The position numbers were made by a program, and so were the translations under genes. Shown here in pieces: positions 1 through 44,300 of a stretch of 64,000 nt of DNA. Position 1 is the stretch's first letter. Each line of letters starts with the position of its first letter. The notes under the pieces are model-generated. The model was given only the letters and a program-made list of their open reading frames with translations. It ran no database searches and was not told the origin of the DNA. Source of the stretch: Heligmosomoides polygyrus polygyrus (lineage: Eukaryota > Nematoda > Chromadorea > Rhabditida > Heligmosomidae); the NCBI GenBank assembly GCA_947396885.1, contig OX377202.1, forward strand, positions 16,244,001-16,308,000, given 5' to 3'.

Positions 1-152
1 GCACAAGCTTCGTACCTTTGTGATAATTTGAATTTTTTATTTCCAACTAGTTGGGGAACTCGTAAGAATCCTTGACTACCCGAAATAGATACGCTTACTG
101 ATTACATGAGGCATCAGTGGTGCTCAAGCTCAACTATTGCGTTCATTTCCAG

Positions 153-245
153 GACGACATCGAAGTGAGCAAAATCAAGCAGGGCTTGTTAGATGATTTT
201 GCGCCGAAGGAAGAGATATCGTCTGGTGATCAGCCGTATTTCTAA
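153..245 (+). CDS. Terminal exon of an unrecognised upstream gene
   Basis: After an acceptor ending TTCATTTCCAG (AG at 151-152) an open frame of 30 codons runs to TAA at 243-245. It reads DDIEVSKIKQGLLDDF and ends GDQPYF. The peptide is charged, has no low complexity, and the acceptor is a good nematode one, so I read it as the last coding exon of a gene lying mostly left of the window. The product is not recognised. Earlier exons are not visible in positions 1-150, and no AATAAA was noted just downstream. Confidence 0.5.
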   Translation, partial: DDIEVSKIKQGLLDDFAPKEEISSGDQPYF

Positions 246-1893
246 GTCCGCCGTTGTCGAGCATTCCTTCGGTCTTCGTCGTCATTTCTCACCACCCATG
301 CACAATGTATGCTGTCTGTTTGTAAGTTACGTAATCTCGCGGTGTTCCCCCTGTACGTGATAGCGCGTCTTCACAGCGCATCGCGAAGGTCGCCGACCTC
401 GAAACACCGCAATTTTCGATGTTTTTTCGACACAAAGTTACAATATTTCCTATTGTGATACTCTTTGAACTCGTGCACCATTCACCGACGTAACCTTTCA
501 AAGTGATTAACCCCTCCAAGGTTCTGGTATCTATGAAACTGTAAACATTGATGTAGTTGTAGTCAGATTGTCATTACTTTCACTACCATGGTTCATTACC
601 AATCACTGAAATGTTTACCTTTCTAGGTGTTTTCTCATATCACTTCTTTGTTCTTCTTCCTGGCGGAGACCGTTTCTGCAGGTTCTTCGCGAATCTTCCA
701 TCGCGCCGCTCTCCGATTTCGTTTTACTCTTACTCTGTGTTGTTGTGGCTATGTGTAATTGCGACGCAGCGCGTTTCAATTCCTTCTTTTTTACGTTCAT
801 CCGCCGCGTCCAGATTGGTTTCTAACAGGTTCCATGTGCAGTGGCGATCTTATAATCCAGCGAATGCTCATAATGAAATGCCCAAAGAAACTAATTTTTC
901 CCCTACCAGGTGTAAATAGTCGTTCATTGCTAGATTCCGTAGAAAGTCTCCCCGTGCGCACGATGACTGGTTCATACTTCGCTCGCGCGTGAGCGAGATG
1001 CTTCCTCCGCGTGGATGCTTGATCGCCACTGGACTATTGAAAACTGTGAGATTAACTAGCATAATGTGTAGCGGTTAGCTTTCAATGCACCAGCCGGAGT
1101 CACTTGTTGGTTTCCAGATAACCTTCCTTCTTGTATAGCTAAGACTAACCACTGCTTCCAGGCCTACTGCGCTGCGATCCGTCTTTTATTCTAAGAGTCC
1201 TTCTCGCCGTCATATGCAGCACCCTTTTCATCTGAAGGCGCATTCTGAATTCGTGAAAAAAGTCGAAGTAGTTGATGTGCAGCATTTGACTTATCTTATT
1301 TTGGTGTTGGTTGCGGGAAAACGAACTGTAGCGGTTCAGACGAAATTGTAACGTTGTTGGGCGGGCGCATTGCTCTACGCACTGATTGTTGCCTCGATTT
1401 CTCTGCAGAACAATTCCTATGGTCCACATTCTTCACTATTGGCGCTCACTTGGGGTCCGTTAGTCTGGATATCGACAACTATCTATCTATCTGACAACTA
1501 TCGAACTATCGGCAGTTAGCTAAATGGAATGAATTTGCGGGCGATCGCTCAGAGTATGTCGATTTCCGTGTTTTCCACGGCCGATTTATAGCTGGGCCAC
1601 AATCGCTTTTGAATTGTGAACGGTGACATCGTGGTAGTGCATGATTCTTTCATCATTATGCACTAGTCTGCCCCGAAAAGATCGCACCTGCAAGCAAACT
1701 CCTGAAACCAGCGCATGTCGCCTACTAGTATGAACTGGTCTTAAGACTAGATTTTTGTCCAGTCTTCAACTCCATGAGGTGGGCGCCAGTATTCCGAATG
1801 GAATACGTGACAATGTCTGCCTTCCTAGAATTTGTTAAATGCGAGTCGCTGTGTGGTCTAGTGAATTGGTTAAGTTGCCACTACTGCCTAACA

Positions 1894-2089
1894 GGGGCCG
1901 GATTCATCAACGACTTACGTTGCATTAACGGAGAATTGTAAGCTTATCAAGCGATATGGGGAGCGATAAGCCCGTTATCTGAGCTTTGAGTAAGCGAAAA
2001 GCTTAGATAACGCGGCTTATCGCTCACCATATCGCTTGATAAGCTTACAATTCTCCGTTAAAGCGTAAGTCGTTGATGAATCCGGCCCT
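1894..2089. repeat. Palindromic MITE, family A (GGCCGGATTCATCAACGACT)
   Basis: The left end GGGGCCGGATTCATCAACGA is matched by an inverted right end, TCGTTGATGAATCCGGCCC. The inner arms (ACGGAGAATTGTAAGC and its complement) are also self-complementary, so the unit folds into one long hairpin of about 195 bp. The same ends recur at 8507-8687, 16531-16669, 20187-20463, 20823-20937, 38938-39100 and 42895-42918. It is non-coding; a DNA-transposon MITE is inferred. Confidence 0.8.
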
Positions 2090-3237
2090 GGTTAGTCAAG
2101 TTGTTCGCGAAGTATAAACGGTTGCTATCAAAGGGGTCAAAAGGAGTAGCTCCATGCCAAACCAGTCTGCTTTGTGAGACTTTTTTCGGTACCACTATGT
2201 GTGGAGTCGGGAAAACGAGATTTCGAGGCGACAGATCAGCTGCACGTAAACTCTGAACGGCTGTGGGGCATAGACTTTGTTCTGTAATTCGTGCTACTCT
2301 TACATTTCCGTGTTTTTTCTTTGTTCAGCGTCGATCGCAGTGACATTCTATCTGCTGCTGCGCGTTCCTCGAAGGCCTTCAACAAATCGAATAACGTTGA
2401 TCGTTTGAAACATTTGGTGCATTCAATTCTCTTAGACTTCACGTTGATAGTGTCCTACGCGCGTTCCCTTTCCTGCTCGTCTACTTTCAGCTAAGCATAT
2501 TCCTTACCCGTAGATTACAAACGTTGTGTGTCCTGTACTGTCCTTGTACCACTTATCTATTTATATATTTAAGTCTGTAATTTAACATTTTCTCCTATTG
2601 ATATGCAGTTACGTCATGTTAATATATTGCCCATCATGTATCGAAGTTCTCTCCTCCCTCTCTCCCTCTTCCTCTTCCTATCGCCCGTCTTCGTTTTTCT
2701 TCCCGAATCGTCGCACTCTTCTACTCTCTCGCCCTCCCTCTCTGCTCTGTAGTTATCGGCGATCTACTATGAGGCTGAGGCTGAGACGCTGTAAAGTTGG
2801 TTCGATTCGAGCTGTGCTAAACATGGTTGTTTTGTGGTCCTCACTAGTTGCCGCTGATCTATGTGAAAATCGATCGATATGTCCGCTGCTGCTGATGATG
2901 GTTGATGTTCATGATATATTGGTGATGATGTTGATGCGTTAAATATTACTATTGATTGATTGATGATTGATTGATTGGTTTAAAACTTGTAGATCATGCC
3001 ACACACATACGTTCACACGTTTTTTATCGCACGACTTCATCCTTGTCGTAATGTTTCGGCATATTCTTGTAAGGAAAATAAATAATATTTACCTCTATGT
3101 GTGTATTTTCTGAATAATGATACGTCTACTCGTGGTTATATGGATTTTTCATAAATGCTTACCGTTCCATTGCCTGAATATCCCGTATTTTGTGCGCGGT
3201 ATCGAACTTCCAATAGTTATGGCGAGTTGTCTCTCAA

Positions 3238-3365
3238 CTTAGGCCTGTGTTATACTTCGGCGACGCGTCAGCGACGCTGTGTTGCGCGGGCTGCTACGCA
3301 CTGCGTGGTAGCCCGCGTAACACTGTCGCCGACAACAGCGTCGCCGAAGTATAACATAGGTCTTA
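3238..3365. repeat. GC-rich hairpin, family D (TTATACTTCGGCGACGC ends)
   Basis: The left end CTTAGGCCTGTGTTATACTT is mirrored by AAGTATAACATAGGTCTTAAG. The interior (GCGACGC, GCGGGCTGCTACGCA and complements) is GC-rich and self-complementary. Open frames here are artefacts of the palindrome. Related ends occur at 17827-17968, 20491-20820, 38263-38402, 49276-49692 and 56759-56852. Confidence 0.75.
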
Positions 3366-3483
3366 AGGCCGCCACAGACTTCTGCGGCGCCGCTGGAGGC
3401 GAGCTCTGCGTCTCTGCCCTATGGTTAAGCATAGGGCAGCGGCGCCGCCGAGCGGCGCTGCAGAAGTCTGTGGCGGCCTTTAG
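3364..3483. repeat. GC-rich hairpin adjoining the first
   Basis: A near-perfect inverted repeat begins TAAGGCCGCCACAGACTTCT and ends AGAAGTCTGTGGCGGCCTTT, with a short loop near 3420-3432. It abuts the preceding hairpin and shares the AAGGCC edge and GC-rich character. Its terminal motif is GACTTCT rather than ATACTTC, so it may be a variant of the same family. Confidence 0.7.
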
Positions 3484-4074
3484 GCGAGTTTTTCGTGCCG
3501 TCTCTGGGGTTTGTTGTGCGGCGACGAGAAAACTCCATATACTGAAGTCACTGAGTTAGCTAGTATAGTACCGTTAACAGATATAATTCTCGCTTTTCCC
3601 AGTTCGTCCGCGTTATTGGCATACCTAAACAGTTCCCTTTACATTTTGTTCGTACTTCGTGTGCACTTTGACTACTTGTTTGCATTTTCAAAGTTTGTCA
3701 ACAGATTTCCTAGTGCTTCCGTGTTTCTTTGACGTTTTCTTGGGATTTGGATGCGTGTTCATGCAATCGGAGATGGCACCACCTCTCGGTTGCAGACCGA
3801 TTCGGGTCCTAGGTTTCGCGCCCAGGCCACCTAATTCTAGTTTTCAAGTCGGAGAATTTATACCAGACTTACCTGAGAGAATGATCCAACAATTTAACCT
3901 GTTCATTGGCTACAAGTTGAATATACGTTCAAATCACCTTCGCGATACCCTTAAAAGTAGAATGCGGGGTGCGCCCCGTTGAGATATTGGCTTTATCGTA
4001 TAGCGTCATCCTTTTTCACATCTATCGATTGTACGGAGTCAATCAGTCACTTTTGGAGTGCGCTACGCAATTTT

Positions 4075-4290
4075 CTTCTAGGGGATATCGTAGAAGCAAT
4101 TTGAATGCGTATTTGGCCTGACAATGACTCCCGGTGGCCAGGACGGGTCATTGTTTAATCCTCCCAGGAGAGATCCGCTACCAATTTGCCGACATCGAAG
4201 GGATAGGGGGCTTGGTTGGCCTGGAGACCCGAACCAGGAATCTCGACTCAGACTGCACACTGGTGCCCCCTTCTCGCTCGAGTGTACCAC
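4075..4290 (-). mobile_element. Degenerate tRNA-derived SINE fragment
   Basis: The segment matches the reverse strand of the SINE family seen at 28730-29030. It shares GAATGCGTATTTGGC, a GGTGGCCA core, CCAATTTGCCGAC and CTTGGTTGGCCTGG followed by GAACCAGGAATC. It is more diverged than the other copies and its ends are indistinct. Confidence 0.6.
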
Positions 4291-4846
4291 CACGCTCCAT
4301 AGCCATGAAAATCCTAGTGAAAATGCAGATAGGTTAGTTCAAAAACCTTGAAAATGCGGAGAATCTCGAGAAAATCAAAAAGATTTTGGCGGCTCACCAA
4401 TGGTGCTGTTCCCGTGCCTGAGGTGTACTCTGCTTTCTCGTGGCCCTCAAGCCTTCCTCTCAGACTGTGCAATAGTCATCCTACTTGGCGAACAGCCCTC
4501 GCTACCCTTGGTACGCTGAGCCGGGAATGTGTAGAGTAACAGTTGTATTCCTGTCGGTTTAATAGGTATTAGTTGCTCTCGGGCCCTCCTGCTTTCCATT
4601 TTGTTAAAAATCAGCAGCCATTTGGCTAATGTTACACAGATTAGGTGAGCCGGTTCTGCGCGCAACAAAATACCATGCGGCGGCTTTAGTACTTTGCTTA
4701 GATGACAGCAAGGTCCGGTATAATGTCTTGTTGTTTTAAGGATGAAAAATAGGCCAGTTGAAGGATTCACAGTAGATCCGCAGCTTATACCAAGAATAAA
4801 AGAGGTAGGATTGGTTGATCTAATTTAATTCTTCATCGTCTCCTAG

Positions 4847-37657
<32,811 letters not shown>

Positions 37658-37701
37658 GTCGCTGATTTGTCTTTGAGGTTGGTAGTTCTGGAGGGAATGT
37701 G

Positions 37702-37889
37702 TGTAGTAGTCGTTATTGTGGTGTACACGATGAGGTGGAAACGAATCTACTGATTGCAACCAATCAGAACATGGATGGAAGTAGCTCCAGCCAATCAGGG
37801 CCGTCTTGAAAGGCACATCAGTTCGATGCGGCGTGATTGGTCTGGGCGATGCCGCTCCTATTCTAGGCCACATTAGCGACTAGTACCAC
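37702..37889. repeat. Family C MITE in the mac-1 3' UTR
   Basis: GTGTAGTAGTCGTTATTGTG mirrors CACATTAGCGACTAGTACCAC. It starts 45 bp after the mac-1 stop and ends about 250 bp before the AATAAA, so it should be carried in the mature mRNA as an imperfect hairpin. Confidence 0.7.
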
Positions 37890-38142
37890 AACGGGTATTT
37901 GTTGGTTCTCGCTTAAAACTGCTCTAATAGTTTTAGTGAAGATGTTATATTGACAAGTCGTTCTTACTTTTTCTTACTATGGAGCTTTGCAAGACCCCAT
38001 ATGTGGATGAACAGTAGTCATTGCTATCTTTGTTGTTGTTGTTGTTGTTATTGTTATTTTTCAAATGTGTGGAAACCTGTTAGCCTGTTAGAATTGTTAT
38101 AGAGGTTTGTTCAATTTTGTTGGCCCAAATATTTGCGGCGAG

Positions 38143-38148
38143 AATAAA
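38143..38148 (+). terminator. Polyadenylation signal for mac-1
   Basis: AATAAA (context AGAATAAAATTCG) lies 486 bp after the mac-1 stop codon. It is the first perfect signal seen downstream and gives a 3' UTR of roughly 0.5 kb including the C-family MITE. Confidence 0.55.
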
Positions 38149-38262
38149 ATTCGTTAAAAGCAGCGTGGTGTCCGGTTGTCTCACGTGGTGATACGCCGTC
38201 TCAATGTATCTGTGCGTTTTGTTTGTGCCTGCTGCCGTGTGTTGGGGCGAGTTTAGGCTGGG

Positions 38263-38402
38263 TTAGGCCCCGTTTACACTTCCGACGCCGAGCGACGCGA
38301 CGGCATGTAAAGTGGCCAAATTGATCGGTCGCACCGCTCAGTCAATATAGCCACCATACGTAGCGTCGCGTCGCTAGGCGTCGAAGTATAAACTGGGCCT
38401 TA
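38263..38402. repeat. GC-rich hairpin, family D copy, with a partial second
   Basis: TTAGGCCCCGTTTACACTTC mirrors GAAGTATAAACTGGGCCTTAG, with GACGCCGAGCGACGCGACG and its complement inside. Directly after it, AGAGCCCGTTTACACTTCACG (38402-38422) looks like the left arm of another copy. Confidence 0.7.
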
Positions 38403-38937
38403 GAGCCCGTTTACACTTCACGAGCAAAGCTTGCTGGCGAGGTGTGAACGAGCTGTAAAGTGCGGGTGTGCTCAAACGTTTGTCGTCGTACGTTGCAGTA
38501 TGTTTGACCTTCGTTTTTCGTCCATTGCCAGCGATTTTCGTTCAGGACATCATCGTCCACCATATGCATAGTGAGTCATGACATCATGGCAACCGAATCA
38601 GGAAGAATTGACACAGGTACTAAAGGCCGTTTTTCTCATTGCTCTTCGGGTGTGTGTGCGTGTGTTGTGCATTGCATGATTGCGTTTTTCCGTTTGATTG
38701 TGGGCGGCATGGAGCAAGAAGAGGAGGGTATGCTCATATTGATGTCCCAGGACTGAAAACTCCTACCCGTACTTAGTTCTGATGCCGTTAGTTCTGATGG
38801 TTACCTGTCTTAAGGCTATGGCTTCAGCGTTGTCTTTCTGTTTATGTGGCACTATTGTACTTTCAAAACTCCAAATGTCGAGGAGAGGTGGAAAAAATTC
38901 GCCAAGCCTCGCCCAGGGATTATTTGCAGTGCTGGGG

Positions 38938-39100
38938 ATGGATTCATTAACGACTTACATAACTTTAACAGAGAATTCAAAGCGGAAAACTCAGATAACG
39001 CGGCTTATCAAGCGGTATGGTGAGCGATAAAGCGCGTTGTTTGGATTTTCCGCTGTGAATTCTCTGTTAAAGTTACGAAAGTCGTTGATGAATCCGACTT
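38938..39100. repeat. Palindromic MITE, family A copy
   Basis: GGATTCATTAACGACTTACA mirrors AAGTCGTTGATGAATCC. The arms AACTTTAACAGAGAATTCAAAGCGGAAAA and its complement pair closely. Confidence 0.75.
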
Positions 39101-40060
39101 CTGGCCACGATCCTGACATCCGTTTTTGAAATCGCAGCCGATCACGGTAGGCACGGGTGACTACTATTGTCGAGGTCCTAATTACCGATTTCGCCCAAAC
39201 TTCGCCTAGAGCGTTATTTGGGGTTTTGATCACGAGTCTGACATTTGTTTTTGATACTACGTTGGAATACAATAGGTACGGGTGACTAGGGTCATGGTCA
39301 CCGACTTAGCACAAACTTCGTCTATGGAGGTTATCTGGAGTGCTGATCACGAACCTGGTACCTTACACAGTGGGCAGATAATGGCACATCATGCAAGCGG
39401 TCCCACAGCGTTCGCCTCATAGGATGCGCAGATTTGCGGGAACTTTGCGAAAGGCATGCCCTTAATTGCGAGAAAGCAATGTAAGCATCATGGCACTCCA
39501 GGCACTGTTCCGCAACGGCACAGCCGCCTCAAAGAGCTTCGCGACTTCAATTTGAACGTCTTTGAGAATCTGAACATGGGCGCAGCCGATTTAAAGGAAT
39601 GGCTTACCATACGACAAAATGGGTCTGCTCACAACATCTCTATGCTCTAGTTGTATCAACTCTATCTCCATGCAGACTCCATGCAGAAATACCAACATGT
39701 AGCTGAATGGAGGTGCTACAAAAAGACGTGCCACTTGGCCCTCAGTATTCAATATACCTCCAGGAATCTATTCTGAAGCGTTCCTAAGCCGTACCTACCG
39801 TGACCTACCGCTCTTCAAAAACAAAGAAAAGAAAAAGGTGTCAGGTTCGTTATCAGCATCCCAAATAACCTCCCGGACGAAATTTGGGCGAAATCGGTGG
39901 TTATGACCTCGACATCTTCGGACCGAAGACGTCGAGGTCATAACCACCGACCCCTATCTACCTAACATAATCGGCTGAAATTTCAAGAACAGATATCAAA
40001 TTCGAGATTAGCACCCAAATAACCCCTTTGGGTCAAGTTCGGGTGAATTTTTTCCAACCT
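39100..40060. repeat. Minisatellite of about 120-130 bp units in both orientations
   Basis: Units share GATCACGAATCTGACA, ACGGGTGACTA, GATTTCGCCCAAACTTCGCC and GGTTATTTGGGG. About two and a half copies run forward from 39110. The array continues inverted at 39850-40050, where a perfect short hairpin (GTCGGTGGTTATGACCTCGA-type) sits at 39893-39952. The same units recur at 45890-46680. Confidence 0.6.
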
Positions 40061-40905
40061 CTACTCGCTCGACCTCTGGAGTCGTACAATGGTGACGTTT
40101 ATGATCGTCTCAGCCAACAATTGAGGCTGGTTCCGAAAAAAAGCGCGAAAGATCGGATGCTTTAAAGGTGCTGGTTCTAGTAACGCCTCGCACAAGGTAA
40201 ACTGGTGCGGGCCTCGAGCAATTTCTTAAGATGGATGCTAAACGTGATTAGTGTAAAAAAGTAGAGCGGTGTTACACCTAAACTGAGTCAAAGACCACTC
40301 TTTGATTACACTCGGATTAATACCACGTTTGCTAGACCATTCAGGAAGAGCGAGTAAATCTAGAGCTAAGAAACGAAACGAAAAATAGGAGATTCCATGC
40401 AGGGCGTATAAAGTACAATCGTGAGCGGTGGAGTGCTTATAAAGATCTTCACGTTACAGATGGTTCGACTGCATTATAGCAGTAATCCATCAACTTTTGA
40501 TCGAGAATATCTCAAAGACTGGTCGGTGGTCTCTGGCGGATTTACTTTTGTTCACCTGTTAGCCCTAGTTGCAGATGCAAGACTGATACTGAGATAGCTT
40601 TAGAAGGTTCCATGTGAGTTCAAGGAACTTCTTGTGGACGAATATTCAGTGTATTCTTATCGTGGTAAAAATCGACTGCACGATTTGGAGAAGCAAAGTT
40701 GAGGCCGTGTTACACCATTTTGAAGAGTTCCAGCTCGAGACTAGTTATGCATTCTATGCTTTTTTTCAGCACCATTCGCCATATTGTGTGAGGTTGTACG
40801 AACAATTGCATCTGAAAAGAACCAAATCACTCCACCCCTCCCCCACGAAATTTCAACGAGCAGTTACCCGGTTATGCCGCTGAAGGTGCGAGATCCATGG
40901 TAACG

Positions 40906-41214
40906 CGATAAAGATAAAAGATAAAGAACGGCGTTACACAATCGTTACGTTACGTTTTGAGATGCGTCACGCATTCTACTTCTACGGGACGTCGTGGAGG
41001 CGATTTGAATGCGTATTTGGCCATACAATGACTTTCGGTGACCAGCCGATGAACAAGTCAGCGCTTTGTCCTTCCCAGACAAGTCTGGAAGCAATTCACC
41101 GACCCCGGAGGGATGAAGGCTTGGTTGGCCTGGGCGGGAAATCCGAACCAGGAACCTGGTATCGAGTGCAGGCGACAGTCGGCGCCTCATCTGACTGCGC
41201 TACACGCGCTCATA
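40906..41214 (-). mobile_element. tRNA-derived SINE just upstream of imb-2
   Basis: A full-length reverse-strand copy, flanked by the short direct repeat GTAACG (40900-40905 and 41215-41220). Its tRNA-like head, and thus any internal pol III promoter, lies 100 bp from the proposed imb-2 ATG and points away from it. Confidence 0.75.
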
Positions 41215-41316
41215 GTAACGGGACGATTTCTTTACATACTGCTGGATAGGGAATGGAAAGCTTGGTTGGTCTGGACGAGATCCCAGCTTCAAGATTTTTT
41301 ATTCGTGGCGCATGCA

Positions 41317-41337
41317 ATGAGCTGGGACCCCTTCCAG
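41317..41337 (+). CDS. imb-2: imb-2 exon 1: candidate start
   Basis: ATG opens MSWDPFQ, then GTGCGG. Orthologues start with a W-x-P motif a few residues from the N-terminus. Joining to exon 2 leaves the protein about 4-5 residues shorter than the family in this stretch, so a missed microexon or another start is possible. Confidence 0.55.
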
Positions 41338-44300
41338 GTGCGGTATGTGCGCCCAAACCCTGTGTATGTCAGTCTCGATCAGAGAGGTTGGTAGAAAGAA
41401 ATAGGTTGTTTGTGAAGTGAATTATTTGCAAGGACGAGTTTTCACGGCCAAGTGTTCTTTAACTAATATAGCTATGGCATGGTTTACATGCAGCTTCAAA
41501 AATCTGAAAGTTTTGGCGTAGAACTGGGGATGATAATATCTTGGATCAGTTTTTTTTTTATTCGCAAAGGTTCAAGTAATTAAATATTCACTTGTTCTTT
41601 TAGGCTACCTTTTTGTCTGTTTCATTTTAGAACGGCTTCGTTCACTAGAAAGAAGTAGAACTAAAGTGATTCTGTGCTGCTGTATCAAAATGTGTTCCCA
41701 ACGCAGTGGAGAAAAACAGAAAGAGGGAGAAAAGTCCGAGTGTGAACATAGTCATAGCTGAATGATATAAGGTGTCATGAAAGATCTGCGAGTGTGGTTG
41801 CATCAGATAACAAAATGATGCGGCTTGTGCTTTTATCAGTCTTACTGAGCGTTCTAACCGTGGCTTTACAGGTTCTACACTTGCTGCACCATTCTCAGTC
41901 GACAGACACAGTCGTACAGCGGAATGTGCAACAACAGCTCGACATGCTCAATGGCCACGAATCCTTTTGCTGTTACCTTGTGCACATCCTCAGCGGAATG
42001 AAAGAGGAGCAGGTAAAGGCATTTCTGCCTTCAATTCTTTAAAAATAGAAGACTTACACTTGTCATTCAAGGAGGCCAGCCGATCCCTTGCCGGTTTGAT
42101 ATTGAAGAACAACGTGCGGTCTCAGTGGGCAAAGTACCCTGAAGAAGTTCGAAATTTTGTGAAAACGAACACGTTGGCTAGTATTGCTGATCCGAGTCCA
42201 TTGATAAGGGCGACGGTTGGCATTATAGGTGCGTCTATCAATTCCGTCAGGTATTTTCTTGATATGATGATGATCCTTTTAGTGACTACGATTGTAGTGG
42301 AGGAGAATGGGGTTGGTCATTGGCCATCCCTATTGCCATATTTGGGTCATCTGCTCGATCAACCAGATCCCAACATGCAAGAGGTAGGATTTCTGATCTA
42401 TTCCCTGAGTGGTATTTCTCACAGCATACCTTGTAATTCGGCTACAAATGCCATTAGCTTGATCTTTACGATGACTTTTTAAAGCTTTTAGTAATAGTGG
42501 GAAATATCGGTATCCTTAGAAATGGGTGTGTTCGCAGGAAAACCTTGGTTGAAGTTTATCCAGAATAAACTTATTCTAAATTAAATTGTAAAAAATGGGT
42601 GGTTGACAGGTTGTGTCAGATTTAGGTTCTGTTTTTTTGTACAAGCAAAAGGAATGGAGGTCACTTTTTAAGGAAGTCTCGAAGACGAGCTGACACTGCA
42701 GAAGAGAAATTACTAGCAGACGACTGATTGATGCTGTTCGCCTAAAAGATTTAACTGTCGGGAGCGAACTTTGTCTGGCTTCGTTATAGTATTGTCTATG
42801 GGGTTTGAAAACAGCGCAATATAGATTAGGGGAGCTGACGATAATAAGCCGCGCTATCAGGGATTGCGCCTGTACTTTTCTACGTTAAATTGCTGTGAGT
42901 CGTTGATGATTCCGGCCCAGGAGGGAGTGCTGTCGCCCAATCTGTATTTTGGCTGAAAATTTTTAAATTTCTGACGAAAGGCACCTAATTTAAATCAGAA
43001 GAATGAACAAAAATTGGGTAAACGGTGACATGTCTTACCAGGAGATTATCTCAACGGTAGATCGGGATGGCCCAAGTGTTATACGTGGGCAGAATCGCCT
43101 CTCACTGGGAAATAACAGAATTCAAATGTTGCGATCTCAATACAACTCTGCGCAGAGTTAGGGACGACGGAATGTGGGCCGTTGGCTGCGTTAGCCCTCT
43201 GCCTGCACGCGGAGGGCGCTCAAAATGGCTGGAAACAGCGATCATGGGAATTACGCCGCCCCTCTACCCACTGCGCCACCGCAGCTCTCCCGTTATCGCT
43301 GTTTCGAGCCAACTTGAGCGCGCCCTCCGGGTGCAGGCAGAGGGCAAACGTAGCCAACGGCCAACTTCCGACGTCCCCAACTCTGCGCAGAGATGTATTG
43401 GGGTCGAGATATTTGCATTTTGTTTTCCACAGAGACACGATTCTGCCGATATGCAACACTTGGGCCGTACCGACCTACCTTTGAGACAGTCTCCTGGTAA
43501 GACCGGAATGTGTTTAATTGAAAGAAACTTATAATGGCGTATAAGTACCGCAGTAGTGAGAGGAACCAGCTTTCGCGTGCACCTTGAATCGATTATCTTG
43601 GCTGCGGTTACGCCCAGGCTAATCACGCATTGCATCCATCTGTATCATTGAAGCGATATATGACTTGTCTAGGAGGCATAGAACACTGGCTTGCACATCG
43701 GCTGGCCACCGCAATTCATTGTAAAAGCCAAGCATGCATTCAATTTGCCTCCAAGACATCCCTTACAAGTGCAGTGCCTGGCGCATCCTAAAAAGGGTTT
43801 GATTAACCCCGAGTTCTGTGAGCCAGCTTTGAGCGCCGGAAGTAGCTATCTTTTGGGCGGCGTTTTGAGCATCTGAGGAAAGGCCGCTTCGGCATTGTAA
43901 GAACGGAAGCCTAGTGGAGCAGAAATTATCCTACCAAGGAGTTGTAAGTTGCCGAGGATAACATCGTTCTCTGGTGTTATCCTGAAAAGTTGCAGTGGAA
44001 ATACCCATCTTAAATAAGTAAAGCACGAAATATGGGTGAAAACGAGTGTGCACGCGCTGAATCTAGGTGTGGTGCCCTATCGGGCCTGGTGTTGTCATCT
44101 GATTGCAAGAAAGGCAAGGAAGTAAATATTGATTGTCGTAGAGAGGTCTGCTCCGATGAAGGGTGAAGGACGGCGTTACCGTTACCTCTTTGGGATGCGC
44201 CACACATGCTACTTCTCGGGATGTTTTGGAGGTGGTTTGGATGCGTATTTGGCATAGAATGACTTGCGGTGGCCAGTTGGTGATCAAGTCGGCGCTTTAT

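Larger units (their letters stand above)
246..4846. other. Intergenic region upstream of mac-1
   Basis: No convincing gene was seen. Overlapping open frames at 611-1062 lie on both strands without family resemblance. The stretch contains one palindromic MITE (1894-2089), a pyrimidine-rich tract around 2645-2750, a GATT/GATGATT microsatellite near 2950-2980, two adjacent GC-rich hairpins (3238-3483) and a worn SINE scrap (about 4075-4290). A possible trans-splice acceptor, TCGTCTCCTAG, ends directly before the mac-1 ATG. Confidence 0.6.
38160..41316. other. Intergenic region between mac-1 and imb-2
   Basis: It contains a family D hairpin and half of another (38263-38470), a family A MITE (38938-39100), a minisatellite in both orientations (39100-40060) and a SINE (40906-41214). 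The frame at 39456-39650 has no family resemblance. No gene is supported. Confidence 0.6.

Noticed and set aside
611..1062. Overlapping open frames on both strands (up to 102 codons)
   Set aside because: Three frames overlap in the same stretch, none has a recognisable motif or splice context, and composition is unremarkable.
43067..43635. 155- and 123-codon frames on opposite strands
   Set aside because: They lie in the mariner-related hairpin MITE and mirror each other.
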